Shown one piece after another: positions 7,415-15,128 of a stretch of DNA of 34,153 nucleotides. Position numbers and translations under genes: made by a program. The number at the start of each line of letters is the position of its first letter. The stretch's first letter is position 1. The notes beneath the pieces were generated by a model, which was not told the origin of the DNA, made no database searches, and was given only the letters and a program-made list of their open reading frames with translations. This DNA is from an uncultured Burkholderiales bacterium (GTDB lineage: Bacteria; Pseudomonadota; Gammaproteobacteria; Burkholderiales; Burkholderiaceae_E): the NCBI GenBank assembly GCA_902826305.1, contig CADEEH010000046.1, forward strand, positions 1-34,153. Reading direction: 5' to 3'.

Positions 7415-8361
7415 CGCAGATGGTCCCGGCGATGGGCGCGGCGGAAGTCGACCAACGGGCCCGCCGGCACGATCCGCGACGGATTCAGCGCCGCCATGCT
7501 GCTCCAGTAGCCATCGCGTGTCTGGAACTCGTCGATCGTCGCCTCGATGCCCGGCCACTGGAACAGGTCACACGCATACGCGAACAGGTTCGGATAGTCG
7601 ACCAGGCGTCGCAGGTTGCACTTGAACAGGCCGTGGTAGACCCACTCGAAGCGGATCAGCGTGGGAAAGAGCCGCCAGTCGGCCTCGGTCGGTCGATCCC
7701 CGACCAGGAAGCGGCGGCTCGCCAGATGGTCATTGAGCGCGTCGAGTTCGGCGAAGAAGATGCGCACCGCCGGGTCGTAGTCGGCCTGGCCACGGGCGAA
7801 GCCGGCCCGATAGGCGCCGATGTTGAGCCGCTGCTGGATCCGCTCGTTCCAGCGGTCGATGTCCGCGCGCCACTGCGCCGGGTACAGGTCGAGTGTCGGG
7901 TTGCGTGCGAAACGGTCGAACGCGCCGTTGAGCATCCGGATGATCTCCGACGACTCGTTGTTGACGATCGTCCGCTCGCGCTTGTCCCACAGCACCGGCA
8001 CCGTCACACGGCCGTCGAAGGCCGGGTCGGCGCGCCGATACAGCTCACGCAACAGGCGCGCGCCGTACAACGGATCGGGTCGCTCGTCGGCGAACGCCCA
8101 GCCGGTCGCCGGGTCGAGGCGGTGGAAGGTCGCCGTCATGCCGATCACGTCCTCCAGCCCCTTCAGCATGCGAACGATGATCGTGCGATGGGCCCAGGGG
8201 CAGCCGAACATCACGACCAGGTGATACCGGCCCGCCTCGGGCTGGAACCGGGCGCCGGGTTTGTCGACGATCCAATCGCGGAAGGTTGACGGTTCGTGGA
8301 TTTCGGCCGGCCGGGCGTCGGTGCCCGCCGGTGGCCGCTTCTCGATGACTTGCTGGTTCAT
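7411..8361 (-). CDS. Glutathionyl-hydroquinone reductase (Xi-class glutathione S-transferase)
   Basis: The 316-residue product carries the signature FGCPWAHRT with catalytic Cys54, followed by VTVPVLWDKRERTIVNNESSEI and the helical C-terminal GST domain with the FVGDRPTEADWRLFPTLIRFE segment. This matches the GS-HQR family (E. coli YqjG, yeast Ecm4), which reduces glutathionyl-hydroquinones to hydroquinones using glutathione and passes through a mixed disulfide at the cysteine. The length is normal for the family. The ATG at 8361 has a strong AAGGAG ribosome site six bases upstream. It lies 11 bases after the repeat-protein gene and overlaps the hydrolase gene by four bases, so the three are probably one transcript. 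Confidence 0.92.
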   Translation of the reverse strand: MNQQVIEKRPPAGTDARPAEIHEPSTFRDWIVDKPGARFQPEAGRYHLVVMFGCPWAHRTIIVRMLKGLEDVIGMTATFHRLDPATGWAFADERPDPLYGARLLRELYRRADPAFDGRVTVPVLWDKRERTIVNNESSEIIRMLNGAFDRFARNPTLDLYPAQWRADIDRWNERIQQRLNIGAYRAGFARGQADYDPAVRIFFAELDALNDHLASRRFLVGDRPTEADWRLFPTLIRFEWVYHGLFKCNLRRLVDYPNLFAYACDLFQWPGIEATIDEFQTRDGYWSSMAALNPSRIVPAGPLVDFRRAHRRDHLR

Positions 8362-8372
8362 GAGGTGCTCCT

Positions 8373-9554
8373 TCACTGCGAGAGGGCGAAGATCTGGCGC
8401 GGCCGGCCCCAGCCGGCGGTCTCCTCGGTGTTGGCCTCGACCTGCAGCTCGTCGCAGTCGAGGTTCCACAGTTGCCCGTGCTGGCCGGCGTTCCACAACA
8501 CCGAATAACGGCGCCGGCCCTGATGCGTGAAAGGCTGGATCTGGTGCGCGCGGGCCCATGACCAGTTGTCCGCGCCGAGTTTCGCGGCCTCTTCCTGTGA
8601 ACAGTTCACATCCGAGACCTGGCGATGCTGGCCGGCGTTCCACAGGCCGCAGTAGCGAAGCTCACCACCGATGACGAACGCAAGGATCTGATGCGGTCGC
8701 GCCCACTGTCGCGTGTCGGCCGTGTTCCTGCGGACACCCGCCTCGTCGGTGTTCACGTTCCACAGCTGCGCGTGCTGCCCTTCGTTCCACAGGCAGGCGT
8801 AACGGACACGGCCCTCGACGACGAAGGGGATCACCTGCTGCGGCCGTCCCCACGACCAGGTCTCCTCGGTGGTCTTGCGGAAGTGGGCCTCGTCGCAATC
8901 GAGGTTCCACAGTTGCCGCACGCCGGTGAACTCCCAGATCAGGTTGTAGCGCACCTGGCCGCCGGGAAGGACGTACGGCTGCAACTGCAGCAGCCGGCCG
9001 CCTTCCTTCCACAACGCGTCGGCCTGCGCCGTGACCTGCGCGGCACTTCGACCCATGGCACTGACGACGCGCCGGTTGCCTGCATCCCACAGGCCGCTGA
9101 ATCGCTGGTCGACCAGCGTGCCGCGGCCCGGCGTCAGGGTCGCGCCCTCGGCGATGTACTGGATCCGGTAGTGGACCGTGTAGTTGAAGTCCAGATCACC
9201 TCTCGACTTCCGGTACTGGGTGCCCGCGCCCTCCCAGCCCGGCTCCGGCGAGTGGGTGCGCTTGAAGCCCGGGATCCGGTCGTTGCTGCTGGAATCATCG
9301 AGTTCGGAGGCCCTGACCTCGATCGACAATTCACCGTCCAACATGACGTCGAGTTGCCGGTCGAGCTCGTAGGTGGTGTTGTCACGGATGCCGCTGCGTT
9401 CCCAGCGCGTCCAGCGCCGCTCCTTGCCGCCGACATGGGTGATGAAATAGAGCCGCCATTCGGCGCTCTTGCCGGCCTCACCTTCGATGAGCGCGTAGTG
9501 CTCGGACTGGTGGACCTCGATCTTCTCCAGCGTGATGCGAACGATGCGTGCCAT
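8373..9554 (-). CDS. Protein with five tandem ~49-residue repeats (bacterial tandem repeat domain-like)
   Basis: The 393-residue protein has an N-terminal domain (1-150) with alternating beta-type patterning, then five tandem units at 152-202, 203-251, 252-300, 301-349 and 350-393. Units two to four are exactly 49 residues. The consensus runs Y-x-x-LWN-x-GQH-x-x-LWN-x-D-x-x-E, a variable stretch ending in T-x-E-T, then W-x-RPxQI-x-PF and a closing G-x-x-R. Unit one, with GGRLLQLQPYVLPGG and RYNLIWE, resembles the bacterial tandem repeat domain (BTRD1) seen in polyglycine hydrolases, but no hydrolase domain follows. There is no signal peptide, so it appears cytosolic. The ATG at 9554 has AAGG eight bases upstream. 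It is the first gene of the unit with GS-HQR and hydrolase. Function unknown; repeats suggest a binding role. Confidence 0.85.
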   Translation of the reverse strand: MARIVRITLEKIEVHQSEHYALIEGEAGKSAEWRLYFITHVGGKERRWTRWERSGIRDNTTYELDRQLDVMLDGELSIEVRASELDDSSSNDRIPGFKRTHSPEPGWEGAGTQYRKSRGDLDFNYTVHYRIQYIAEGATLTPGRGTLVDQRFSGLWDAGNRRVVSAMGRSAAQVTAQADALWKEGGRLLQLQPYVLPGGQVRYNLIWEFTGVRQLWNLDCDEAHFRKTTEETWSWGRPQQVIPFVVEGRVRYACLWNEGQHAQLWNVNTDEAGVRRNTADTRQWARPHQILAFVIGGELRYCGLWNAGQHRQVSDVNCSQEEAAKLGADNWSWARAHQIQPFTHQGRRRYSVLWNAGQHGQLWNLDCDELQVEANTEETAGWGRPRQIFALSQ

Positions 9555-9638
9555 GACTGCGCCTTTGTCGACGGTTGCGGGCGGCGGGATTCCGCCACCA
9601 CGGACGATCGAAGTATCGGCAGCCCGACCGGAACCGTA

Positions 9639-9854
9639 TTGAAGGAACGCGACAGCGGCGACAAACTGTGGTGCATGCTGGTCGATCCGCAAAAGCGCGA
9701 GGCGATCAGTGTCCAGTTCGACTACAAGATGGGACCGGAGGGGCACCTGGTCCAGACCCAGATCGACGACAACGACCGTCGCCGCGCGCTCTGGGACGAG
9801 GACCTGCGCTGGTATGCACTGATGGTGCAGGAGTTCGCCGCCGCGACGGCCTGA
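9639..9854 (+). CDS. Small hypothetical protein, divergent from the repeat protein
   Basis: This short reading frame encodes 71 residues from TTG at 9639, or 59 from ATG at 9675. Codon use is gene-like, with G/C in most third positions, and the sequence is rich in aromatic and charged residues (for example WDEDLRWYALMVQEF near the end). I do not recognise a family. No strong ribosome site precedes either start; GGAA lies six bases before the TTG. The translation stays plausible upstream of the TTG (SIGSPTGTV), so it may be a truncated 3' remnant of a longer gene. It faces away from the repeat-protein gene, with about 85 bp between starts. Confidence 0.45.
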   Translation: MKERDSGDKLWCMLVDPQKREAISVQFDYKMGPEGHLVQTQIDDNDRRRALWDEDLRWYALMVQEFAAATA

Positions 9855-9861
9855 GCCGGCC

Positions 9862-9913
9862 GCCTCAGTGTCGCCTCAGTGCGGCCTCAGTGCGGCCTCG
9901 GTGCCTCAATGCG
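9862..9913. repeat. Short tandem repeat, 11-bp unit, over the end of the carboxypeptidase gene
   Basis: Units read GCCTCAGTGTC (9862), GCCTCAGTGCG (9873), GCCTCAGTGCG (9884), a shortened GCCTCGGT (9895) and GCCTCAATGCG (9903). The last unit contains the stop codon and final residues of the minus-strand carboxypeptidase. On the minus strand every full unit contains TGA, so slippage would add or remove copies without extending the protein. Confidence 0.75.
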
Positions 9914-11174
9914 GCAACTCCGCCTTCGACAACTCGACGATCAGTCGGGTCAGCAGGTACAACCGCGGTTCGATCGAATCCAGCTCGATGTACTCGGCTT
10001 CGTTGGAGTGGTAGTTCCAGCCCGCGAAGCCGAGTGATTCGACGACCGGCCTGCCCGAGGCGGCCGCGAACGCGGCGTCGGTGCCGCCGCCGCTGCCGGA
10101 CTCGTCGGCGACCAGCTTGCGGCCGATCTCCAGGTAGATCGACTGCGCCGTCCTGGCGATCACACGGGACGCCTCGGTCGCCTCCAGCGGGGGGCGCCGG
10201 CGTTCGAACACCGACTCGACCCGGGTGCCTTCGATCGTCGGCTTCGACGTCCTCTCCAGGAAGATCTTCTCGATGCGGTCGAAGTCCGCGACCGTGCGCA
10301 CACGCACGTCGGCGGCGGCGAACGCGCGGTCGGGGATCACGTTGCGGGTGGTGCCGGCATTGGCCATCGTCCAGTTGAACTTGACCCCGCGGGAAGGGTC
10401 GCTCAGATCGCGGGTGTTGACGATCTGGTGCGACAGTTCGACCAGCGCGTTGCGTCCGAGTTCCGGCGCAACGCCGGCATGTGCGCCCTTGCCGTGCACG
10501 GTGAGCAGCGCCGCGCCGATGCCGCTGGTGACCAGGCCGATGCCGTCGGTGCGGACGGTGGTCGGCTCACACGACAGCACCGCGTCGTGTTCAGCCGCCA
10601 GCCGCCCGATCGCCAGTCGTGCGCCGGGTGTGCTGATCTCCTCGTCGGCGTTGATGACGACGGTGAGTGCCGCGTAGTCCCGGAAATTGCGTTCATTCAG
10701 GATCCGGATCGTGTGGAGGATGTTGGCGATGCCACCCTTGTCGTCGGCGATGCCGGGACCGTAGGCCAGGTAGCCCTCGACCCGGAACGGCAACTTCGCC
10801 AGCGTGCCGCGCGGATAGACCGTGTCCATGTGGGCAAGCAGCATCAGGCGGCGCTGTCCGGTGCCGGTGAACCGCGCGACCAGCGTCTGCCCGGTCCGCG
10901 CCGGTGCGTCGTGCAGCGCGGTGCGATCGGCGTGGTCGATCAGTTCCACCCTGCCGCCCAAGGCCTCGAACCGCTGTCGCAGCAACAGGGCCAGCGCTGC
11001 CAGCCCTTCCAGATCGCGGCTGCCGCTTTCGATCTCGACCAGTTCCTTCAGCGTGTCGATGACCGCGGGCCGGCTGTCCTTGACACGACGCAGCAGGTCG
11101 TCGTCGGGCGCCGCCGTCGCGGCACCCGCCAGCATGAACACGACCGCAACCACGAACTTGGCGATGACGATCAT
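9906..11174 (-). CDS. Glutamate carboxypeptidase, CPG2-like M20 metallopeptidase
   Basis: The 422-residue protein has a signal peptide (about 1-22, ending GAATAA) and an M20 di-zinc peptidase domain. Visible active-site residues are His115 and Asp117 (LLAHMDTVY), the bridging Asp144 (GIADDKGG), catalytic Glu178 with ligand Glu179 (INADEEIS), Glu203 (SCEPT) and a late His in WNYHSNEAEY. Segments such as GPGIADDKGG, SHAG-like AHAGVAPELGRNALVE and SGSGGGTDAAFAA match carboxypeptidase G2 closely. That enzyme removes C-terminal glutamate from folate analogues and similar N-acyl glutamates in the periplasm. The inserted dimerisation domain is present. ATG at 11174 has GGGAG upstream. The open frame continues upstream, but the signal peptide fixes the start. 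It appears monocistronic. Confidence 0.92.
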   Translation of the reverse strand: MIVIAKFVVAVVFMLAGAATAAPDDDLLRRVKDSRPAVIDTLKELVEIESGSRDLEGLAALALLLRQRFEALGGRVELIDHADRTALHDAPARTGQTLVARFTGTGQRRLMLLAHMDTVYPRGTLAKLPFRVEGYLAYGPGIADDKGGIANILHTIRILNERNFRDYAALTVVINADEEISTPGARLAIGRLAAEHDAVLSCEPTTVRTDGIGLVTSGIGAALLTVHGKGAHAGVAPELGRNALVELSHQIVNTRDLSDPSRGVKFNWTMANAGTTRNVIPDRAFAAADVRVRTVADFDRIEKIFLERTSKPTIEGTRVESVFERRRPPLEATEASRVIARTAQSIYLEIGRKLVADESGSGGGTDAAFAAASGRPVVESLGFAGWNYHSNEAEYIELDSIEPRLYLLTRLIVELSKAELPH

Positions 11175-11353
11175 CGGCTGCTCCCGGGGTCGGAGGACCC
11201 GTGACGGCTGGTGCGGCGGGCACCAGGTTTCCCGATCATAGGCCGCATCGGGGCGACACACATGCCAGGACGACGGCACCGCCGTGGTCATCGGCCGCCG
11301 CCCCGGGCCTGCCGCTTGCGAAACGCTTCGACCAGCCAACCGGGTGCAATGTG

Positions 11354-12046
11354 ATGACCACGTCCCGAAACACCAAGTCGAAGACCGCCCCCTGGGATCG
11401 AGCGGATCCGAAAGCGGGCCGACGCAAGTCCCGGCCCCTGTCGACGGCGGGCAAGGCATCGGCGAAGAAGGCTGCCCGGCGTGCCGGTCGACCGTATCCG
11501 AACCTGGTCGACAACATGCGCGCCGCGGCCGCCAGCAAGGGTGGCGCGAAGTCGACGAAGTCCGCGAAGGCCTCGAAGTCCGCGAAGTCTGCAAAGGCCT
11601 CGAAGGCCTCGAAGGCCTCGAAGTCCACGAAATCTTCGAAGTCGTCGAAATCTTCGAAGTCTGCGGGGCCCCCGAAGTCCTCGAAGTCCACGAAGTCCTC
11701 GAAGTCCACCCGCGATCCGCATGGAGGCCTGACTGCTGCCGGCCGGGCCGAGTTTCTGCACAAGGACGGGTCGCACCTGAAACCCGGCGTCCGCAAAGCG
11801 ACGAGCGAGATGACGCCGCAGGAGATGAAACGCAAGGGAAGCTGGGCGGTCCGCTTCTATGGTCGGGCGACATTGCCGCCATTGACCGACACGAAGGGCC
11901 GTGCGACGCGATTCGCGCTGTCTGCCCATGCCTGGGGCGAGCCGGTACCGCGGACCGAGGCTCAGGCGCGAAAGATCGCCGCCAAGGGTCGACGGCTGCT
12001 GGATCGGGCCAGGCAGGCGGCCGCCGGCGGGGACCGCCAGCGCTGA
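11354..12046 (+). CDS. Lysine-repeat protein with C-terminal DUF6321-like domain
   Basis: The 230-residue basic protein has three parts. Residues 1-60 are Lys/Arg-rich. Residues 61-120 are a low-complexity tract of S-K, S-K-S and K-A-S-K units resembling bacterial histone-H1-like tails (AlgP/HctB type). Residues 124-217 form a compact conserved domain with GLTAAGRAEF, HLKPGVRKAT, MKRKGSWAVRFYGR, TRFALSAHAWGEPVP and AAKGRRLLDRA. I recall this last pattern as DUF6321, but cannot verify it here. The ATG at 11354 lacks a clear ribosome site. The gene is divergent from the carboxypeptidase. The lysine tract suggests nucleic-acid binding; that is inference. Confidence 0.8.
   Translation: MTTSRNTKSKTAPWDRADPKAGRRKSRPLSTAGKASAKKAARRAGRPYPNLVDNMRAAAASKGGAKSTKSAKASKSAKSAKASKASKASKSTKSSKSSKSSKSAGPPKSSKSTKSSKSTRDPHGGLTAAGRAEFLHKDGSHLKPGVRKATSEMTPQEMKRKGSWAVRFYGRATLPPLTDTKGRATRFALSAHAWGEPVPRTEAQARKIAAKGRRLLDRARQAAAGGDRQR
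11549..11710 (+). repeat. Intragenic low-complexity repeat encoding Lys/Ser/Ala units
   Basis: Variants of TCGAAGTCC, TCGAAGGCC and TCGAAATCT are tandemly repeated in steps of 6-9 bp, including three consecutive near-identical TCGAAGGCC copies. The period keeps the reading frame, so copy-number change would only lengthen or shorten the basic tract of the encoded protein. Confidence 0.85.
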
Positions 12047-12101
12047 TCGCACCCGAAGCGCACGCGAACCGGCGATCGGTGCGGTCCCCGAGGCCGGTCG
12101 A

Positions 12102-13049
12102 TCACCACTTCCGCCTGACCATCGCCAGCGCCACGCCGGTCACCAGGATCATCACCATGCCGATCAGCGCCTGGTAGTCGGGGAACTGGTCGAACATCAG
12201 ATAGCCGAAGATCGTCGCCGCCACCATCTGCGTATACGAGAACGGGGCCAGCAGCGAGGCCGGTGCACGTTCGAACGCCCGCACGACCAGCAGGTGACCG
12301 ATCGCGCCGATGATGCCGGTGAAGATCAGCAGCAGCGTGTCCAGCGCGCTGAGCGGCGTCTTCCAGTACGACGGCACGATCATCGACATCACGACGGCGG
12401 CGACCAGCCCGCCGATGAACAGCGTCGTCAACCCGTTGTCGACGCCGGCGAGCTTGCGGGTGATCAGCGAGTAGCCGGCGAAGCAGACCGCGGTCGCCAG
12501 CGGCAGCAACGCGGCCCAGGAGACCGCGCCACCACCGGCCGGCCGGATGATCAGCAGCACGCCGATGAAGCTGACGATCAGCGCGACCCAGGTCGTGCGC
12601 GGCGCCCGTTCGCCGAGCCAGAACACCGCGGCGATCGTGGTCAGAATCGGCGCCACCTGTGTCAGGGCGGACGCATCGGCCAGGGGCATCATCGACAGGC
12701 TGGTGAAGAAGAGGATCGAGGCCAGGCCGAGGATCGCACCGCGGGCGACCTGCAGTCCCGGTCGTTCGGTCCGCACCAGCTGACCGCGCATCCGTGGACC
12801 GAGCAACAGCACCATCAGGACCACGTGCACGAAGTAGCGCGCCCAGACGATCATCGGTACCGGGTAGGTCGCCGCCAGGTGCTTGGCGATCGAATCGAGG
12901 ATCGTGAACGAGGTCATCGCCGCGATCATCAGCACGATGCCCATCAGCGGCTGGTCGACGGGCCGCGGATCGGCGGCGGCCTGGCGTGTGCGGGGGGCCC
13001 GTGCACTCACGACGTCGACCGCGCCAGTCCGATGCGACCGGGAAATCAA
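12102..13049 (-). CDS. EamA/DMT-superfamily transporter
   Basis: The 315-residue protein has a charged N-terminal tail (about 35 residues) and then ten hydrophobic segments in two EamA repeats. The first starts at MGIVLMIAAMTSFTILDSIA and the second near SWAALLPLATAVCFAGYSLI. The family founder in E. coli (EamA/YdeD) exports O-acetylserine and cysteine pathway metabolites; others export different amino acids or nucleotides. The start is uncertain: TTG at 13049 overlaps the cysM stop (TTGA); GTG at 13010 and ATG at 12944 are alternatives, the last directly before the first membrane segment. Coupling to cysM makes a cysteine-related substrate attractive, but this is inferred from context. Confidence 0.85.
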   Translation of the reverse strand: MISRSHRTGAVDVVSARAPRTRQAAADPRPVDQPLMGIVLMIAAMTSFTILDSIAKHLAATYPVPMIVWARYFVHVVLMVLLLGPRMRGQLVRTERPGLQVARGAILGLASILFFTSLSMMPLADASALTQVAPILTTIAAVFWLGERAPRTTWVALIVSFIGVLLIIRPAGGGAVSWAALLPLATAVCFAGYSLITRKLAGVDNGLTTLFIGGLVAAVVMSMIVPSYWKTPLSALDTLLLIFTGIIGAIGHLLVVRAFERAPASLLAPFSYTQMVAATIFGYLMFDQFPDYQALIGMVMILVTGVALAMVRRKW

Positions 13050-14014
13050 CCGGGAAACACGCCGGTCGACAGGTAACGATCACCGCGATCGCAGACGATG
13101 AACACGATCGTCGCGTCGCGCACCTCGGCCGCGATGCGCAACGCGATCACGCAGGCTCCGGCCGCCGAGATGCCGGCGAACAACCCCTCCTCGGCCGCGA
13201 GCCGACGGGCCATCTCCTCCGCCTCGACCTGGGTCACCGACTCGATCCGGTCGACCCGCGCATGGCGATAGATCGCCGGCACGTACGCCGCGGCCCACTT
13301 GCGGATGCCGGGTATCGACGCACCGTCGGCCGGCTGGGCGCCGACGATGACCACCGACGGTGATTGCTCCTTCAGGTATCGCGATACGCCGGTGATGGTG
13401 CCGGTCGTGCCCATCGCGGATACGAAGTGCGAGACCCGCCCGCCGGTGCCGCTCCAGATCTCCGGGCCGGTCGTCTCGTGGTGCGCACGCCAATTGTCGT
13501 CGTTGGCGAACTGGTCGAGGACGCGGCCCCTGCCCTCGGCCTGCATCGACGCGGCCAGGTCGCGCGCGTATTCCATGCCCTGCTCGCGGGTGACCAGCAC
13601 CAGTTCCGCGCCATACGCCTTCATCAGCTGGCGGCGCTCCAGTGACAGGCTCTCCGGCATGATCAGCACCATTCGGTAGCCGCGGATCGCGGCGACCATG
13701 GCCAGCGCGATGCCGGTGTTGCCGGAGGTTGCCTCGATCAGCGTGTCGCCAGGCCGGATCTCGCCGCGCGCCTCGGCGCCGGCGATCATCGCCAATGCGG
13801 GGCGATCCTTGACCGAGCCGGCCGGGTTGTTGCCCTCCAGCTTGCCGAGGATCAGGTTGCCGCGATCGGCGCCGACGTCGCGACCGATCCGTTGCAGGCG
13901 GACCATCGGTGTCGAACCGATCGCCCCTTCGATGCTCGGATGGGCGAAGCGACCCGCCGGATCGGCCGCGGGCGCGCCGGTCAACGACGCGCCGATCGAT
14001 CCGGGCGCGTTCAA
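13046..14014 (-). CDS. cysM: Cysteine synthase B (O-acetylserine sulfhydrylase, CysM type)
   Basis: The 322-residue PLP-dependent enzyme has the Schiff-base Lys69 in NNPAGSVKDRPA, the substrate loop TSGNTG at 96-101 and a phosphate-binding GTTGTITG. These are hallmarks of the cysteine synthase family. The IGSTPMVRLQRI opening and SVKDRPALAMI are typical of the CysM branch, which can use thiosulfate as well as sulfide. About 25 residues precede the usual family start. The only plausible start codon is TTG at 14014, which overlaps the oxyR stop as TTGA. The stop in turn overlaps the EamA start. Expression is therefore probably tied to oxyR translation. Confidence 0.92.
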   Translation of the reverse strand: MNAPGSIGASLTGAPAADPAGRFAHPSIEGAIGSTPMVRLQRIGRDVGADRGNLILGKLEGNNPAGSVKDRPALAMIAGAEARGEIRPGDTLIEATSGNTGIALAMVAAIRGYRMVLIMPESLSLERRQLMKAYGAELVLVTREQGMEYARDLAASMQAEGRGRVLDQFANDDNWRAHHETTGPEIWSGTGGRVSHFVSAMGTTGTITGVSRYLKEQSPSVVIVGAQPADGASIPGIRKWAAAYVPAIYRHARVDRIESVTQVEAEEMARRLAAEEGLFAGISAAGACVIALRIAAEVRDATIVFIVCDRGDRYLSTGVFPG

Positions 14015-14955
14015 TGCGCCACCGCGGGTGCATCCGGCAGCCGCGTGCAGCCGGGCAGCGCGATCGCGAGGATCGCCGCACGCACCGCCTCGATCGCGGC
14101 GAGCCGGGGGAAACTCTTGCGCCAGGCGAGCACCACCCGCCGCAGCGGAACCGGCTGCTCGAACGGCACGTAACGCAGCAGGCCTTCTTCACTCGCCTCG
14201 GGCCGCGCCGTGATTGGCAGCACGGTCACGCCGATGCCGGAGGCGACCATGTGCCGGATCGTCTCCAGCGACGAACCCTCGAACGTCTTCTGGATTCCGC
14301 CGCTCGCGTCCGAGTATCGCGACAGTTCGGGACAGACCTCGAGCACCTGGTCGCGGAAGCAGTGTCCGGTGCCGAGCAGCAGCATCGTCTCTTCCTTCAG
14401 TTCGGTCGAGCGGATCGTCTTGCGCCTGGCCCACGCGTGGTTGCGCGGCACCGCGACGATGAACGGCTCGTCGTAGACGGCCTGTGTCATCAGGCCCTGG
14501 TCGGAGAACGGCTCGGCGAGGATCGCGAGGTCGATGTCGCCCTGCTTGAGCAGCTCGAGCAACCGCACCGTGAAGCTTTCCTGCAGCAGCATCGGCATGC
14601 CCGGCGCATCCTGGATCATCTGCCGGACCAGGGTCGGCAGCAGATACGGGCCGATCGTGTAGATGATGCCGACCTTCAGCGGGCCCGACAGCGGATCACG
14701 ACCGTGGCGGGCGATCTCCTTGATCGAATGGGTCTGTTCGAGCACACGCTGCGCCTGCTCGACGATCTGCTGGCCGACCGGTGTCACCGAAACCTCGGTG
14801 CCGCCGCGTTCGAACAGCTGCACACCCAGTTCGTCCTCGAGCTTCTTGATCGCCACCGACAGGGTCGGCTGGCTGACGAAACAGGCTTCGGCTGCCCGAC
14901 CGAAGTGGCGCTCCCGGGCCACGGCGACGATGTACTTGAGTTCGGTCAGGGTCAT
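14011..14955 (-). CDS. oxyR: LysR-family peroxide sensor OxyR
   Basis: The 314-residue regulator begins MTLTELKYIVAVARERHFGR, the canonical OxyR N-terminus, with an HTH at about 18-37 and effector domain from about 90. The redox cysteines are Cys199 and Cys208 in GTGHCFRDQVLEVCPE, at the same numbers as in E. coli OxyR. Peroxide forms a disulfide between them and turns the protein into an activator of catalase, alkyl hydroperoxide reductase and similar genes. An ATG at 14988 would add 11 residues, but the family start at 14955 is preferred. Downstream cysM overlaps its stop. recG lies 173 bp upstream, so oxyR may have its own promoter. Confidence 0.96.
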   Translation of the reverse strand: MTLTELKYIVAVARERHFGRAAEACFVSQPTLSVAIKKLEDELGVQLFERGGTEVSVTPVGQQIVEQAQRVLEQTHSIKEIARHGRDPLSGPLKVGIIYTIGPYLLPTLVRQMIQDAPGMPMLLQESFTVRLLELLKQGDIDLAILAEPFSDQGLMTQAVYDEPFIVAVPRNHAWARRKTIRSTELKEETMLLLGTGHCFRDQVLEVCPELSRYSDASGGIQKTFEGSSLETIRHMVASGIGVTVLPITARPEASEEGLLRYVPFEQPVPLRRVVLAWRKSFPRLAAIEAVRAAILAIALPGCTRLPDAPAVAH

Positions 14956-15128
14956 GAGTTGTCGGAGCGGCCATGCCGGTCCGGCCATGGGGTCCGGCTG
15001 TTACCCGGATTGTAGTCCGCTCCGGTCCCCGCCCGCGGCCACGTGCAGCCCGCTCGCGACGTTGGCCGCGACCGTCGAGCCGATGTCCGGTCCCCAGCCA
15101 TGGCGGCCGGCCCGCGGACCCGCGCGGT

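Noticed and set aside
11236-11835. Antisense frame encoding a striking Phe/Asp/Glu repeat
   Set aside because: It is the complement of the Lys/Ser repeat of the plus-strand gene, which has a conserved C-terminal domain; the antisense product has none.
12045-12090. Imperfect inverted repeat between the lysine-repeat gene and the EamA gene
   Set aside because: Arms of nine bases with one mismatch, a 24-base loop and no T tract are too weak to call a terminator.
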